64,000 nt of DNA from contig OU862920.1 of assembly GCA_917880885.1 (NCBI GenBank), forward strand, positions 40,397,019 to 40,461,018, given 5' to 3'. Position 1 is the first letter of the stretch. Each line of letters starts with the position of its first letter. Positions 42,200 through 51,819 of this stretch are shown piece after piece. Position numbers and translations under genes: made by a program. The notes beneath the pieces were generated by a model, which worked only from the letters and a program-made list of their open reading frames with translations, did no database searches and had not been told where the DNA came from. The stretch is from Limnephilus marmoratus (taxonomy: Eukaryota; Arthropoda; Insecta; Trichoptera; Limnephilidae).

Positions 42200-42549
42200 C
42201 AGAGTGTGCAATTCACAAGCTGAGAAGCGAACCTAGAAAGGCGCTAGATGTCGCTTTACGTTCTTTTGTCTGTTTATTTTAAAGTGGTTTGAAGATTGGA
42301 TAATGATTTTAAAAATAAAAAAGTTATTTTTTTTTGCATTTGGTAGGAATCGAACCTCCGTTCGATGGATGTCTCTCTGGGCGCTGAGAGTCAGGCACTT
42401 ATACCGCTGCGCTATCAGAGGCTCGCGCGGAGTTGTGAATTTACCACATTATATTAGAAGTGAGGACTTGTCAAATAATAAATTTTAGTGACGCACTTCC
42501 GTTTGTTTCATCCAAATTTCAAGTCACAACGAGGTTAAAGAAGTCACTT
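42200..42549 (-). mobile_element. Paired-hairpin element, type D, full length
   Basis: It is colinear with 3402-3746. The left end is GAAGTGACTTCTTTAACC, followed by a TTTGGATGAAAC block, GTGCGTCACTAAAATTTATT, AATATAATGTGGTAAATTCA, the tRNA-like block, CAATCTTCAAACCACTTTAA, GACATCTAGCGCCTTTCTAG, and the right end CTTGTGAATTGCACACTCTG. The tRNA-like part is better preserved than in the first copy. Confidence 0.7.
42341..42423 (-). other. tRNA-like block inside type D, second copy
   Basis: On the minus strand TAGCGCAGCGGTATAAGTGC (A-box region with a 4-bp D-stem) is followed by CTGACTCTCAG and GGAGGTTCGATTCCTACC (B box with a 4/5 T-stem). The acceptor stem does not pair. It is closest in layout to a class II tRNA with a long variable arm. 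Confidence 0.55.
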
Positions 42550-42589
42550 AAAAAAAATTATGATTACCAGAGGACAAGGTAAATTGTAA

Positions 42590-42975
42590 CATTTTGACGG
42601 CCTTCGTGGTCAAGGGGAATGCTCTCTATTAGCAATACAAAATTTTATTTGATTGATTTGTGTTTTATATTACTTATTTCAAAATTTACTAATTTAAAAC
42701 AATATGAGGTATGTTTGCGGCACGTTTCAGATTGGAAGGTGCTCTCTGAATCGCCCTGGTGTATGACCACCATTCAGAATTGTAAAGTTGCTTAAATTGA
42801 CTTTAGACGTGTTTGGTGACCAGATCTCAATATCCAGGTACTTCCCCATCTCTTTTCCCTTCCCACTACCTCCAGCCTCATAATATATCCCAACTGGGGA
42901 TACCGTGGTATCGCCGGCTTCAGGCGGAAGCATTTGGACTATTGTGTGGTATTCACATAAAAAAAGTATCATAAT
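42590..42975 (+). mobile_element. tRNA-derived SINE (K family)
   Basis: A 5'-worn tRNA-like head (CCTTCGTGGTCAAGGGGAAT) is followed by TTTGATTGATTTGTGTT and TTTGCGGCACGTTTCAGATT. The conserved body comes next: CGCCCTGGTGTATGACCACC, ATTCAGAATTG, GTGTTTGGTGACCAGATCTC, CAACTGGGGATACC. It ends at TATTCACAT plus poly-A. Confidence 0.7.
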
Positions 42976-43023
42976 TCATTTGTTTTACCCACTTATATTA
43001 ATTTAAACTATATTAATTAATTC

Positions 43024-43136
43024 GTTTCAGATGTGACACTTGCCCTGATGTTGGACATTGTAAGGCCGTCCGAAACGTTGGCTAAAGAAGGAGGTAGCAC
43101 AACACCCCAAAAACAAATAACGATAATACTTTTGGA
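43024..43136 (+). repeat. N repeat, copy 2
   Basis: CCCTGATGTTGGACATTGTA, then GGCCGTCCGAAACGTTGGCT, AAGAAGGAGGTAGCACAAC and ACCCCAAAAACAAATAACG. It is homologous to the unit at 48918-49090 in the opposite orientation. The GGAC...GTCC stem lies between CTGATG and GAAAC. Confidence 0.55.
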
Positions 43137-43172
43137 CGTAGGCCATTTAATATTGAAAGGTAATATACACCT
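43137..43172. repeat. 13-bp palindrome at the LINE 3' junction
   Basis: AATATTGAAAGGT and ACCTTTCAATATT flank a 7-nt centre and abut the LINE poly-A (poly-T on the plus strand). It may be the trace of a target duplication in inverted arrangement, or an independent hairpin. Confidence 0.6.
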
Positions 43173-43174
43173 TT

Positions 43175-43390
43175 CAATATTTTTTTTTTTTTTTTTTTTA
43201 CATTAACTCCACACAGGACGCCCTGAGGAATATAATTTCCCTTAGGGCCTATGTCATCTGGGATGCTGTGTGGAGGGTCTTTTTGAGGAGAGGAAGGAAT
43301 GAACATTGGTCTTGAAGAGACCCATGTTGTAGGAAGGAGGAAACACAGAGGCCGGCAAATCATTCACGAGTCGAAGTAACGACCCGTTCT
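43175..43390 (-). mobile_element. LINE 3' end: terminal codons, structured 3' UTR and poly-A
   Basis: On the minus strand a frame encoding VNDLPASVFPPSYNMGLFKT, the usual C-terminal motif of Jockey/CR1-type pol proteins, ends in TGA at about 43255. The sequence CTCCACACAG ... CTGTGTGGAG encloses an inner GCCCTAAGG ... CCTCAGGGC stem and is followed by poly-A. The same double stem occurs at 60470-60540 and its inner part at 57785-57848, so it is a conserved 3' recognition structure. Confidence 0.65.
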
Positions 43391-43448
43391 CTTGTGACAA
43401 ATGTCAACCGTGTACAAATGTTGGGCACGCGTTTGGCGTGTTTCCCGA

Positions 43449-44939
43449 CTATGCACCGGTGCCGAAAGCATCAATGATGCTAGTTCCTCGGAGCATCTTC
43501 CATTGTAATACCGGTAGAACAAGGATAGCATTCCCACCCGACGCCTGTGCTCTAAAGATTGCAATCCGTCTGTTAAGATGGGAGAATCTATCAAACGGAC
43601 CGCCTGTTTTTGCACAGAGTCGAGGGTATTTTTTCAGGTATTTTGGAGCTCCAGACCAGAGATGGCTGCCAAATTCAACCGTAGGGCGTACTTGTGATTT
43701 ATACAAGGTTAGCAGTTGTGTACTATTAAAGTATCTGCGGGCCCTGTACAGTACGCCCAGTTTTTGGGAGGCTAACTTTACTCTGGCTTCGATGGAGCCC
43801 CCATACCTGAGCTGGTCACTTAGGGTTACACCAAGCATATCAAAGGAGGGCCTGTTCGGAAGATTGCTTCCGTTGAAAGAGACTAGATTTTCATTTCGAT
43901 CCCTTTTAGACGTAATCAGACAAGATTGGGTCTTTGAAACATTAAATTCAACGAGATTATTTTTACCCCAAGAGAAAACACTCTCGAGGTAATCGTCCAT
44001 TCTTTACTTCAAAGCCCTACGAGCTGTTGGAGTTTGTGAGCCCTTTGGGGGCTTGTCAAACAAAAAGCTATCATGAACTGTACTGTCATCCGCATAACAG
44101 TGAATTGGTGCACATGACAAAAGGTTGTTGATGTGCAACAAAAACAAAATCGGAGACAGAACCGATCCCTGCGGGACGCCAGCATTTATCGAGTGTGAGG
44201 AAGAGGTGAAACCATCGACTACCGTCTGAATCGACCTCTCCCTCAAGAAGTCGGCAATCCACGTACACAAATATGCGGGAAGTCCGTAAGAATGCAGTTT
44301 GTTGACAAGTCCTCGGTGCCAAACCCGGTCAAAGGCCTTGGAGATGTCCAGTGCAACCGTTTGGGTCTCACCGAAACGTTCCAGGCATCGCCCCCAAACA
44401 CGCATCACATACGCGAGAAGATCACCGCACGAGCGGTTCCGCCGGAATCCGTATTGACGGTCGTTAATAATTTTGTTCTTCTCGAGGTATGTGAGCAGTT
44501 TGTCGTTGATCACACGTTCCATCACCTTAGACAGAACTGATGTGATCGCTATTGAATAGGATGGACAACCGCTTTTTTCCAAAAGCTTCGTCAAAATTGG
44601 AGCTATTTCTGCAGCGCATCTCTGCAGGACCAGGGCAGGTATTCCGTCAGGCCCACTAGCTTTATTAACATCAAACCCTCGTAAAACATGGAGTACTTCC
44701 CGATGCCGGATCCTCAGCTTTTTCATACGAAAACCGCAGTAAGGAACCGACGTCGGGACAGCACCTTGGTCATCGAGGGTTGAGTTATCCGCAAACATTT
44801 TACCTAGTAAGTTAGCCTTTTCGGTGGCGGTGTTTGCTAGTGAGCCGTCAGGTCTGGTAAGAGGTGGTAGACTGGATTTGCAGAAATTGCGACCTATTGA
44901 GCCCACAAGCGACAGAATTGCCTGCTGCCATGCGGGCAT
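43449..44939 (-). pseudogene. LINE reverse transcriptase, degenerate
   Basis: The frame from 44939 encodes an RT core. GPDGIPALVL lies at residues 97-105. Motif A is VALDISKAFDRVW with Asp198. Motif B is AGVPQGSVLSPILF at 253-266. The catalytic CYADDS is at 281-286. A TAA at 44004-44006 interrupts the frame, which then continues in phase for 183 codons with WGKNNLVEFNVSKTQ and the YKSQVRPTVEFGSHLWSG thumb/tail region. Between residues 120 and 131 about 25 residues usually present (the NYRPI region) are missing, which would inactivate the enzyme. Clade is Jockey/CR1-like, not resolved further. Confidence 0.8.
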
Positions 44940-45437
44940 GCAGTCAGCTTTCTGCTGATCTGCTGGTCGTGCTCGAATTTTGACCTATTTATGATTCTCT
45001 TGGTTTCTTTTGCCATTTTGTTGTAAGCTGTTCTGTCTTCGGATGTTCTAGATGTATTGTAGTCTCGGTAAGCCGCGTTTTTTCGTCGCGCTGCTTCAGC
45101 GCATTGTCGACTGTACCACGGCTTTGAGCCCACACCAGATTCCTTAACGGTAGATTGGATGAAGCCATCCATCGCGGATGTTTACCAATTTCCTGGGCAC
45201 ATCTTGAGGGATCCGAAGTCCGAAAACAGACAGCTGACCACGGGAAAGCATTAAAATGTACCCGCAGACCGAACCAATCTGCTGACCTATAGTGCCACAC
45301 TTTTCTCTTCAGCCTCTCGTTTGTTGGTCTGAAGTTTACAGGGATTGATGTCGTCACCAGGCAGTGGTCGGACGATCCTAAAGGCGCTGTGACTTCAATC
45401 CTGTAACCGTGTGGCACAGTAGTTAAAAATAGGTCTC
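44894..45437 (-). pseudogene. LINE endonuclease C-terminus and linker
   Basis: On the minus strand, upstream of the RT, one frame (from 45417) contains APLGSSDHCLVTTSI, the last conserved block of the apurinic-like endonuclease with its catalytic SDH. A different frame (from 45172) continues the linker with SKPWYSRQCAEAARRKNAAY, so a frameshift lies between them. The rest of the endonuclease and ORF1 are absent. The element is 5'-truncated at about 45437, where unrelated RTE sequence begins. Confidence 0.75.
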
Positions 45438-45790
45438 CCCTCGAAGTATATGACTCAGTTATGACATTTTCCTGATTTTTAATAATGTAAGCAGTTCTCT
45501 ATCTGTGATGGGACCTTGAGCATTCTCCGTTGTAGCCACATTTCAAAAGCCTCTAACCTGTTCATGGTATTTACTTTCAAGGTCCAGGTTTCACATCCAT
45601 ACAGCAAAACCGACCACACATATGTAACATTTTAGCATTCTCTGCCTTAGTTTTAAACTGATGTTGTCATTGCAGAAGAGGGATTTCATTTTAATGAACG
45701 CAGTTTTTGCGGCTTCAATTCTGCACCTAACCTTACATCTGGTTTAAGAGTCTCCGTGAGAATACTGCCGAGGTATTTTTCTATGAATTT
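45438..45790 (-). pseudogene. RTE-like LINE tail fragment
   Basis: The minus-strand translation contains a YLGSILTETLKPD-like block, then TYVWSVLLYGCETWTLKV and MNRLEAFEMWLQRRMLKVP. This is the same protein region as 33984-34317. Frameshifts separate the blocks. The Jockey/CR1-like LINE ends at its downstream side, so one element was inserted next to or into the other. Confidence 0.65.
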
Positions 45791-46136
45791 CTTCTTTCTA
45801 TGGATATGTCAATGTTGTTTTATTATTTACTGTTATCAGTATTTACAGAGAATGAAATTTAATCAAATCAAAACGTAGATCTGTTGTGAGTGATATATAT
45901 TATCATGATTTAGAATAGTGCATTCGTGCCAAAATCTCGCTGGACGTTTGTTATTGTTACTTATTATATTATAGTTCTTCTCAACGCTTCTGCTGCCTAC
46001 TTTTGTTTTGTCGCGACGTGAGTACATTTCAATGAATACGTGCCCCATTTCAATGAAATGCCCCCGTGCCGTCTCTCATCTTTTCCCGTCCCATCACCAA
46101 CACCGTCATAATAATAATTAATAATGTCATGATCGC

Positions 46137-46830
46137 TTAATACAACAAAACTTCAAATAATATGTTATCTTTACAAAAAAGACGCACACTGTCAGATCTG
46201 ATATTTCTACATAACCTGCTTAATAATAAAATAGATAGTCCCGAATTGCTATCTGTCATTGGTTTAAATGTTCCAATGAGGCGTACCAGGCACACTTTAC
46301 TTTTTCACATAGGATCCAATAATACTAATGCAGCACAAAACTCACCAATCTCTCGCGCAATCACATCTTATACACACTATGAAAAATTATTACACTTAGA
46401 CATTTTCCACAACTCCCTGCAAACATACAAAACTAATTTACTAAATTTATTGGCGTGATATAATTAATTTTAAAACTTCTTATTTACACTTATATTTTCA
46501 TTAAACTTTAATTACTACTCATGAGCATGTATTTTTTATTGCTATAAAAATACTCATCTTTTCACTAAACTAATTACAATTTGTTAGCATGTAATTCTTG
46601 TTCTAAAAAAAAAAAAAATCTCTTTTATCTTTGTATACAATTTTCCTTTATATTATTCTTCTCTTTCATTAATTAGTTAAGTTTTAAGAACTGTTCAAAT
46701 CCCAGGCGTATTATCCCAGATATTATACGGACTTACGTAATAGGTACTAAAGCATGTAATTACTTTATTTAACATTCCTTATAACTTGTAAACTTATGTA
46801 CTGTGTATGTTCCTAATAAACAAATAAACA
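46137..46830 (+). pseudogene. Jockey/CR1-like LINE 3' fragment
   Basis: A 98-codon frame contains LQKRRTLSDLIFLHNLLNNK, PELLSVIGLNVP, RHTLLFHI and NSPISRAI, the extreme C-terminus of a non-LTR pol protein. An AT-rich 3' UTR follows, ending in TTCCTAATAAACAAATAAAC. Related pieces on the minus strand are at 57860-58650 and 61127-61342. The RT core is missing. Confidence 0.7.
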
Positions 46831-47516
46831 AATCGCTCTTTAAAAAAAACGATCCTATGCAACAAAATGATGCGCGACTCTTCAATCCTCGTGGTTCGTT
46901 TTCCGCTTTCGCAAGATTTAGCTTTTCATTTTTTTTCACCCGTTCGAGCACGCTCGACTTCTCATCACACTTTTCCATTAGTTTCCGTGCTGCGACCCTG
47001 GAACACTTGTACAATGTCCGCCCTGTTCAAGGTGGGTCACTCCGGACGGCCATCATTTATCTAATCGATGGGTAATCTACATTTTTTTGTTTACAAAATA
47101 CATTTTCTCTATGTTACAAATAATACCAACCTGTCTGCCTGCACTATGGTTAAGTTAAGATTTCTGAAAACGGTGTAAAACGTATTTATACTATTAATAT
47201 AATTCAATAATTGTCGTTTACCTTTGCAACTTGGGAAGACGCACGACATGCAGTCAAACTTGGTTTATTCAGTGACTTAGCAACTGCATGAACAGCCCGG
47301 TGGGCTGTGCTATGACAATTAAAGAAAAAATTATAAAATTTAAAAGGTGTTCTTTTATAACCAGTTATTTTAGGAATTTCAAAATACATTACATTAAATG
47401 ACTCAATAAAAAAGTATGTAGAACGATCGTCCAGTTGATTAGTCAGACATCTCCCTAGGTATATTAAGTGTTGAGAAAATAAGTAAAGCAATATTCGATT
47501 ATACGCCTTAGAACGA
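46831..47516. other. Possible further LINE C-terminal scrap
   Basis: The translation near 46950-47040 contains HHTFPLVSVLRPWNTC, vaguely like the conserved Trp-Asn-containing tail of LINE pol proteins, but this is weak. The word GATTAGTCAGACATCTC occurs at about 47438-47454 and is shared with three other places in the window. Confidence 0.25.
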
Positions 47517-47940
47517 CGACCTCCGTAGTCCAGTGGGTAAGACTCTTGACTCACAATCCGGAGGTCGCGGGTTCGAACCCGGCATGCGCAAATGAATTTT
47601 ATTTGATTAATTTGTGTTATTTCACAATTAATTCATTTAAAATAATATATAGTATATTTGCGGCATGTTCCAGAGTGGAAGATACTATCAGTATCGCCCT
47701 GGTGTAAGACCACCATTCAGAATTGAAACGTTGCTTAAAAATGGCTTTAGCCGTGTTTGGTGACCAGATCTGAATAGCCAGGTACTTCCCAAACCTTCCT
47801 CTTCCCCACCTCCTTCCCCTCCCCGCTACCTTCAGCCTCACAACATACCCCAATTGGGGATGCCATAGTCTCACTGGCTCCAGACGGGAGCAGTTGAGAT
47901 TCTTCTGCGGTATTCACTGTAAAAAAAAAATAAAATAACA
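47517..47940 (+). mobile_element. tRNA-derived SINE (K family), best copy
   Basis: The head GACCTCCGTAGTCCAGTGGG with TAAGACTC gives an A box, and GGTCGCGGGTTCGAACCCGG gives a perfect B box. ATGCGCAAATGAATTTTATT and the family body follow (CGCCCTGGTGTAAGACCACC, GTGTTTGGTGACCAGATCTG, CAATTGGGGATGCCATAG), ending at ATTCACTG plus poly-A (47921-47930). It is about 420 bp and comparable in design to the Bm1 class of lepidopteran SINEs. Apparent frames in it are not genes. Confidence 0.75.
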
Positions 47941-47976
47941 AATATTTTTTACATGTGTGTGTGTTATACAAATTAA

Positions 47977-48398
47977 GACGCCTCTACCCGAATTTCTACC
48001 GATTTCTTGCAAATTTCCCTTAAACATTTGAAGTTTTAAAGCTTTTAAAAAAATATATGTTATTTTTGAAGATAATATCTAGACATTCGTCGCGCCGAAA
48101 CGCAAATTATATAAAATTCCCTCGATAGAAAAAAATCGCAAAGTGTGCTCCAAAAATTATTATAAACACGTTTGTTTCAGTTATTTTATAAGTTATATGT
48201 ATGAAAAAAATCGCAGTGTTTCTTTAAATGCTGTTTAAGACAACACCCGCGAGATTTTTGCGAATTTTAAACGAATCGTGTTTTATTAAACGTTTTGACA
48301 ATTTTCGCATCTATTTTGTCGCTTTAAATACTAGCGCGCTCCTCTAACATTCGTAATTTCATATCTCTCCATCTTCTTTTTGGCGCGGTTGTGGGGCC
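47977..48398 (+). mobile_element. TTAA-flanked MITE (S2), full length
   Basis: TTAA lies at 47973-47976 and 48399-48402. The left end GACGCCTCTACCCGAATTTC aligns with the complement of the S1 right end, and the right end is GGTTGTGGGGCC. Shared blocks with S1 are GAAGATAATATCTAGAC, AAATTATATAAAATTCCC, TTATTATAAACACGTTTGTT and GTTTCAGTTATTTTA. Confidence 0.65.
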
Positions 48399-48402
48399 TT
48401 AA

Positions 48403-48917
48403 ATATAATATAAAATAACACCGGTGCCGTAACGGTCCGGTACATTAACATCTTAACGTATGGTGCGTTGGTTGGGGAGCGTCAAGTAGAACAACTTTAG
48501 ATCCACTGATGAAGGCCCAGAAATCCATAATTGGAGTCGTTATGCGTAAACCCTGTAGATTTTCTAGCGATCAGCTCTACATAAAATTTAATGTACTTGA
48601 TGTTCATTAAAAATACATAAAAAGGGTTATTAATTATTATCCATGCACACAAAAATCTAGAAAATCTGAATAAAATTGATCATAAATATATCACAAGAAG
48701 TCACACCTGAAAGGATCTCTTGGTCCCAGGGAGCAATACGGAAAAGTATCAAAAGACATTAACATATATCTGACACCGAAATTGTATTATAAAATCCCCC
48801 CAGAATTAAATATTAAAACATGCAAAATGACATGCATTGGTTAACTAAATGATTGATTGACTTAGGTAGCGTTGAGTTTAAAAAAATATTAAATAATGTC
48901 ACTTAAAATTTGACATG
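48403..48917. other. No recognised feature
   Basis: About 510 bp with no coding signal or shared repeat. Confidence 0.45.
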
Positions 48918-49090
48918 GCTAAATATTTTCGTTATTTGTTTTTGGGGTGTTATGCCGTGTTGCGCTACCTCCTCCTTTAACCAACGTTTCGGACATCGTT
49001 GCAGTGTCCATCATCAGGGCAGATAAGGCAGATCCGGTAGATGATCTGCCGGATCTTTTGGCCGTGAAAATCTTAAAACGTATATGGTTC
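48918..49090 (-). repeat. N repeat, copy 3 (longest single unit)
   Basis: Plus strand: GTTATTTGTTTTTGGGGTGT, TATGCCGTGTTGCGCTACCT, CCAACGTTTCGGACATCG and TGTCCATCATCAGGGC. Then a short inverted GGCAGATCCGGTAGATGATC / TGCCGGATC stretch and TTTTGGCCGTGAAAATCTTA. On the minus strand CTGATGA-TGGACA-loop-TGTCC-GAAAC appears. Confidence 0.6.
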
Positions 49091-49749
49091 AATATTAATG
49101 GCACAATTAGTAAGAACTTACTAGGTATACATTTAATTTACAACAAAAATTCAACAACATTTTTTTACGGAGTACAATCTTTGGCATTTTCACCATTTTA
49201 TTTGGTTCCTTAGAACGGGCAACTGCCTAGGAGAGCTAGGAACTAATATAGACACACAAGACATATTACCCTTGTACACATTTTTTATATTTACAAGTTT
49301 AAAAAAAATATTATTATGTTATTTTTGCTGTAAAATGAATCTAATGTAAAAAAAAAAATAGCATGACATTTGAAATAGTATGCTAGTGATCCAGAGAACA
49401 TCATAATTTTGTTTTATTCACAACTAGTTTTTCTGCATTATAATTGATTTAGTTTTTATGAGAAATCTAAGATTTGTAGCAGATAGAGAATACACATTTT
49501 CATAAAACTGCAAACTCAACTCAAATTTAAATTTTTTGAGGATGACTGACTAATCAACCGGATGATCGAGATGTCTATTCACTTTTTTTCCAAATTATTA
49601 ATGTTGACATCAGTCAAAATGCACGTAACTATCAAACTGATAAGATAAGATTGACAGTTTGACAGGCGAAAAAGCTGTCACGCTTGAAAACAATTACACA
49701 ATCGAAACTGTTTAAAAAAAGTGAAAACTTCACTCAATAGGGGCACAAT
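49091..49749. other. No gene; carries one copy of the X motif
   Basis: About 660 bp. GACTGACTAATCAACCGGAT (about 49546-49565) belongs to a motif shared with 33005, 33778 and 47438. Confidence 0.45.
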
Positions 49750-49903
49750 CTCAACCAATAGGAGCCTTAAAAAACGAGCTCATAATCAAAGCGGCCAATG
49801 CAATACTGTACATAGGTAAGGTTAATTATAACTCATTCTCTCGCAGGCTAAATCCTATAGATGTAAGTTTTTGTCTCTTTTTTGAGTCGCTTTTTCGTTC
49901 AAA
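49750..49903 (-). mobile_element. Type B fragment joined to type A fragment
   Basis: CACAATCTCAACCAATAGGA and GCTCATAATCAAAGCGGCCA match type B. After about 30 bp, CTCATTCTCTCGCAGGCTAA through TTTTTGTCTC to CGCTTTTTCGTTC matches type A in the same orientation. It breaks at a poly-C run (49911-49927). Confidence 0.5.
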
Positions 49904-50026
49904 TTTTTAACCCCCCCCCCCCCCCCCGGTGACCAAAAACCTATGGCCCCCGCCGCTCATTTGTACCAAGCGTGGTATTTTAAAGACCCCCCTCCTAAAC
50001 AGGTCACGTAGTATGGGTACGTTCCC

Positions 50027-50135
50027 TTATCTCTCGAGCTAAATCTTATAGATGTATATTTGTCTCTTTTTAGTGTCACTTTTTGTTTCATCGAGTTTCA
50101 AATCTCAACGGTGCTAAAGAAATTTTCACTTCAAA
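50027..50135 (-). mobile_element. Type A left-half fragment
   Basis: CTCTCGAGCTAAATCTTATA to GCTAAAGAAATTTTCACTTC. The left terminus is intact and the right half is absent. It is placed directly head-to-tail with the next copy. Confidence 0.6.
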
Positions 50136-50139
50136 AATT

Positions 50140-50332
50140 TGTGTGCAGTTCACAGGTGGTAGAAGTGAAAACTTCAGAAAATTAAAGTAGACAAGAGTGG
50201 GGAGGCTGATCATCTTATTCTCTTTCAGGCTAAATCATGTAGATATAATATGTGTTTGTCTCTTTTTAGTTTCGCTTTTTCGTTTCATCGAGTTTCAAAT
50301 CACAATAATGCTAAAAAAGTTTTCACTCCAAA
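50140..50332 (-). mobile_element. Type A element with internal deletion
   Basis: GTGTGCAGTTCACAGGTGGT to GCTAAAAAAGTTTTCACTCC. The GTAGCCTCC to GAGACCGATT segment is largely deleted. Only four bases separate it from the preceding fragment, so two type A ends meet at this point. Confidence 0.65.
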
Positions 50333-50990
50333 AACGCCCAAAAGAGAACTTTGTTAACCGCACCTTTAGTTTATACGTGTACAGGGTGGTATTTGGGTAG
50401 AATATCCGTTCCGCGTTTACTCGAACAATGTTTGTACAATTACAAGGAAAGTTTTACTGAAAATTTTGACTAAAATTGGATGTTTTCAGACGAAGTTGAA
50501 GCGCGTTCAGGACTTATGTTATTAAAATTAGTTTTACGAACAACAATTTCCTGACCCTTCCAATTTATTCGGGAAGCTTTAATAGTATGCTTTTCAAATG
50601 AGAACTGCAACATTGATAGTTTTATGTTCTCTAACCACTGGAGCGCTTTTTGCCACAATATGGAACTATTTAAAATACCTCGGATTGCTTTGCTGCCAAT
50701 TTTGGCAAATTATCCCTTATTTGTAAGTAATTAAGTAGAAGTTTACGATTTTATAATATTTTTTTTATAAATCCCACGAAAATTTGAAAATCAACATAAT
50801 ACAGATTAAATTAATGGCTATATAGAACTATTATCAGTTTGTAAGTCTCCATATTAAAATTCGGAGGCATGTTTTTTTTTACTGTGGGCGGAAAATATTC
50901 GAAATGATCACCCAAAAATATCGAGCAATCGGAGAAAAAAGTTTTAAATTGCGCTGTCGCTCCAGTGGCTAAAGAACATACATCCTATTA
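50333..50990. other. No recognised feature
   Basis: About 660 bp of AT-rich DNA. Confidence 0.45.
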
Positions 50991-51190
50991 TCCTTATTAT
51001 TATTATAAAGGCGAAAATTTGTATGGATATACGCCTGTTTGTTACTCTTTCACGCAATAAATACTGAATGGACTTTAAAAATTCTTTTACCAATAGAAAG
51101 CTACGTTATTTGTGAGTAATATAGGCTGTATATATTGGTCAGCTCTGGCGTTATGAATAAGCTCTGGCTTTATGAAATTATTTATTATAC
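50991..51190 (+). mobile_element. Helitron 5'-end fragment (Q family)
   Basis: It begins TCCTTATTATTATTATAAAG, then GCGAAAATTTGTATGGATAT, TTACTCTTTCACGC, ACTGAATGGACTTTAAAAAT and AGCTCTGGCGTTATGAA. The same 5' module occurs on the minus strand at 54030-54187, 55320-55476 and 62830-63015. No 3' end follows. Confidence 0.55.
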
Positions 51191-51819
51191 GTTTATTGTC
51201 TCGACGAAAAGCAAAGCGTTGCAGGTAACTATAAGTAATTGTTTGACGTGCGCTGTCATTTTGTTATTTGTTTAGGTTACTATGGAGATCCCTTTCATAG
51301 TAAAAATTCAAATATTTATTTATTTTATTTTATTTTATAACTTCTCACCACACGTTCTTATTTTTTATTTTTACATACAAAAAAAATTAACCTCAGTAGA
51401 ACTAACAACCTGTGTTGAGGTTAACATTTATAAATTTTAGTGATTTTACACACACAAAATACTAAAATACACTACCTTTAAAACACTAAAATATTATAAT
51501 AAAGTAAGAAATAAAAATATCATATTAGTGACCGATGGGTAATTTAAGTATGATTTGTAACAATATAGACCATAAATAAATCTTTAATTACTATACCCAC
51601 CAAGAAACAAAGCTAGTTCAAAACATCTAGGGTGACACTCCAATTTTGGCAAATGGAACTCAAATAAAATCTATTTATTTAAAAAAAAACTTATTATTCA
51701 AAAAACAAATATTATTAAAAAACAAATCTTATTATTTAAAAATTGAAATCTTATTATTTAAAAAAGGACAAGGATGAAAAAATAGTATAAATATGTGTAA
51801 AATACTAATCCATTAAATG
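51191..51819. other. No recognised feature
   Basis: About 630 bp. It includes a short cluster of CAAATCTTATTATTTAAAAA-like repeats at about 51685-51765. Confidence 0.45.

Noticed and set aside
42341..42423. tRNA gene inside the type D element
   Set aside because: No acceptor stem pairing, a doubtful anticodon arm, and it is shared with three other transposon copies.
43438..43992. 184-codon plus-strand frame
   Set aside because: It is the antisense shadow of the LINE reverse transcriptase tail, which has clear conserved motifs on the minus strand.
46803..47075. 90-codon frame as a host gene
   Set aside because: It starts in a LINE A-rich tail, and its only motif-like stretch resembles LINE pol C-termini. 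There is no other support.
47517..47590. Genuine tRNA gene
   Set aside because: Good A and B boxes, but the acceptor stem does not pair and the sequence continues into a SINE body with a poly-A tail.
4291..50400. Recurring peptide like SLFSVAxFRVIEFQITxVLK in several places, suggesting a protein family
   Set aside because: It is the translation of the conserved left half of type A elements in one frame. The frames are short, broken and on the antisense of the element in different copies, with no extended coding potential.
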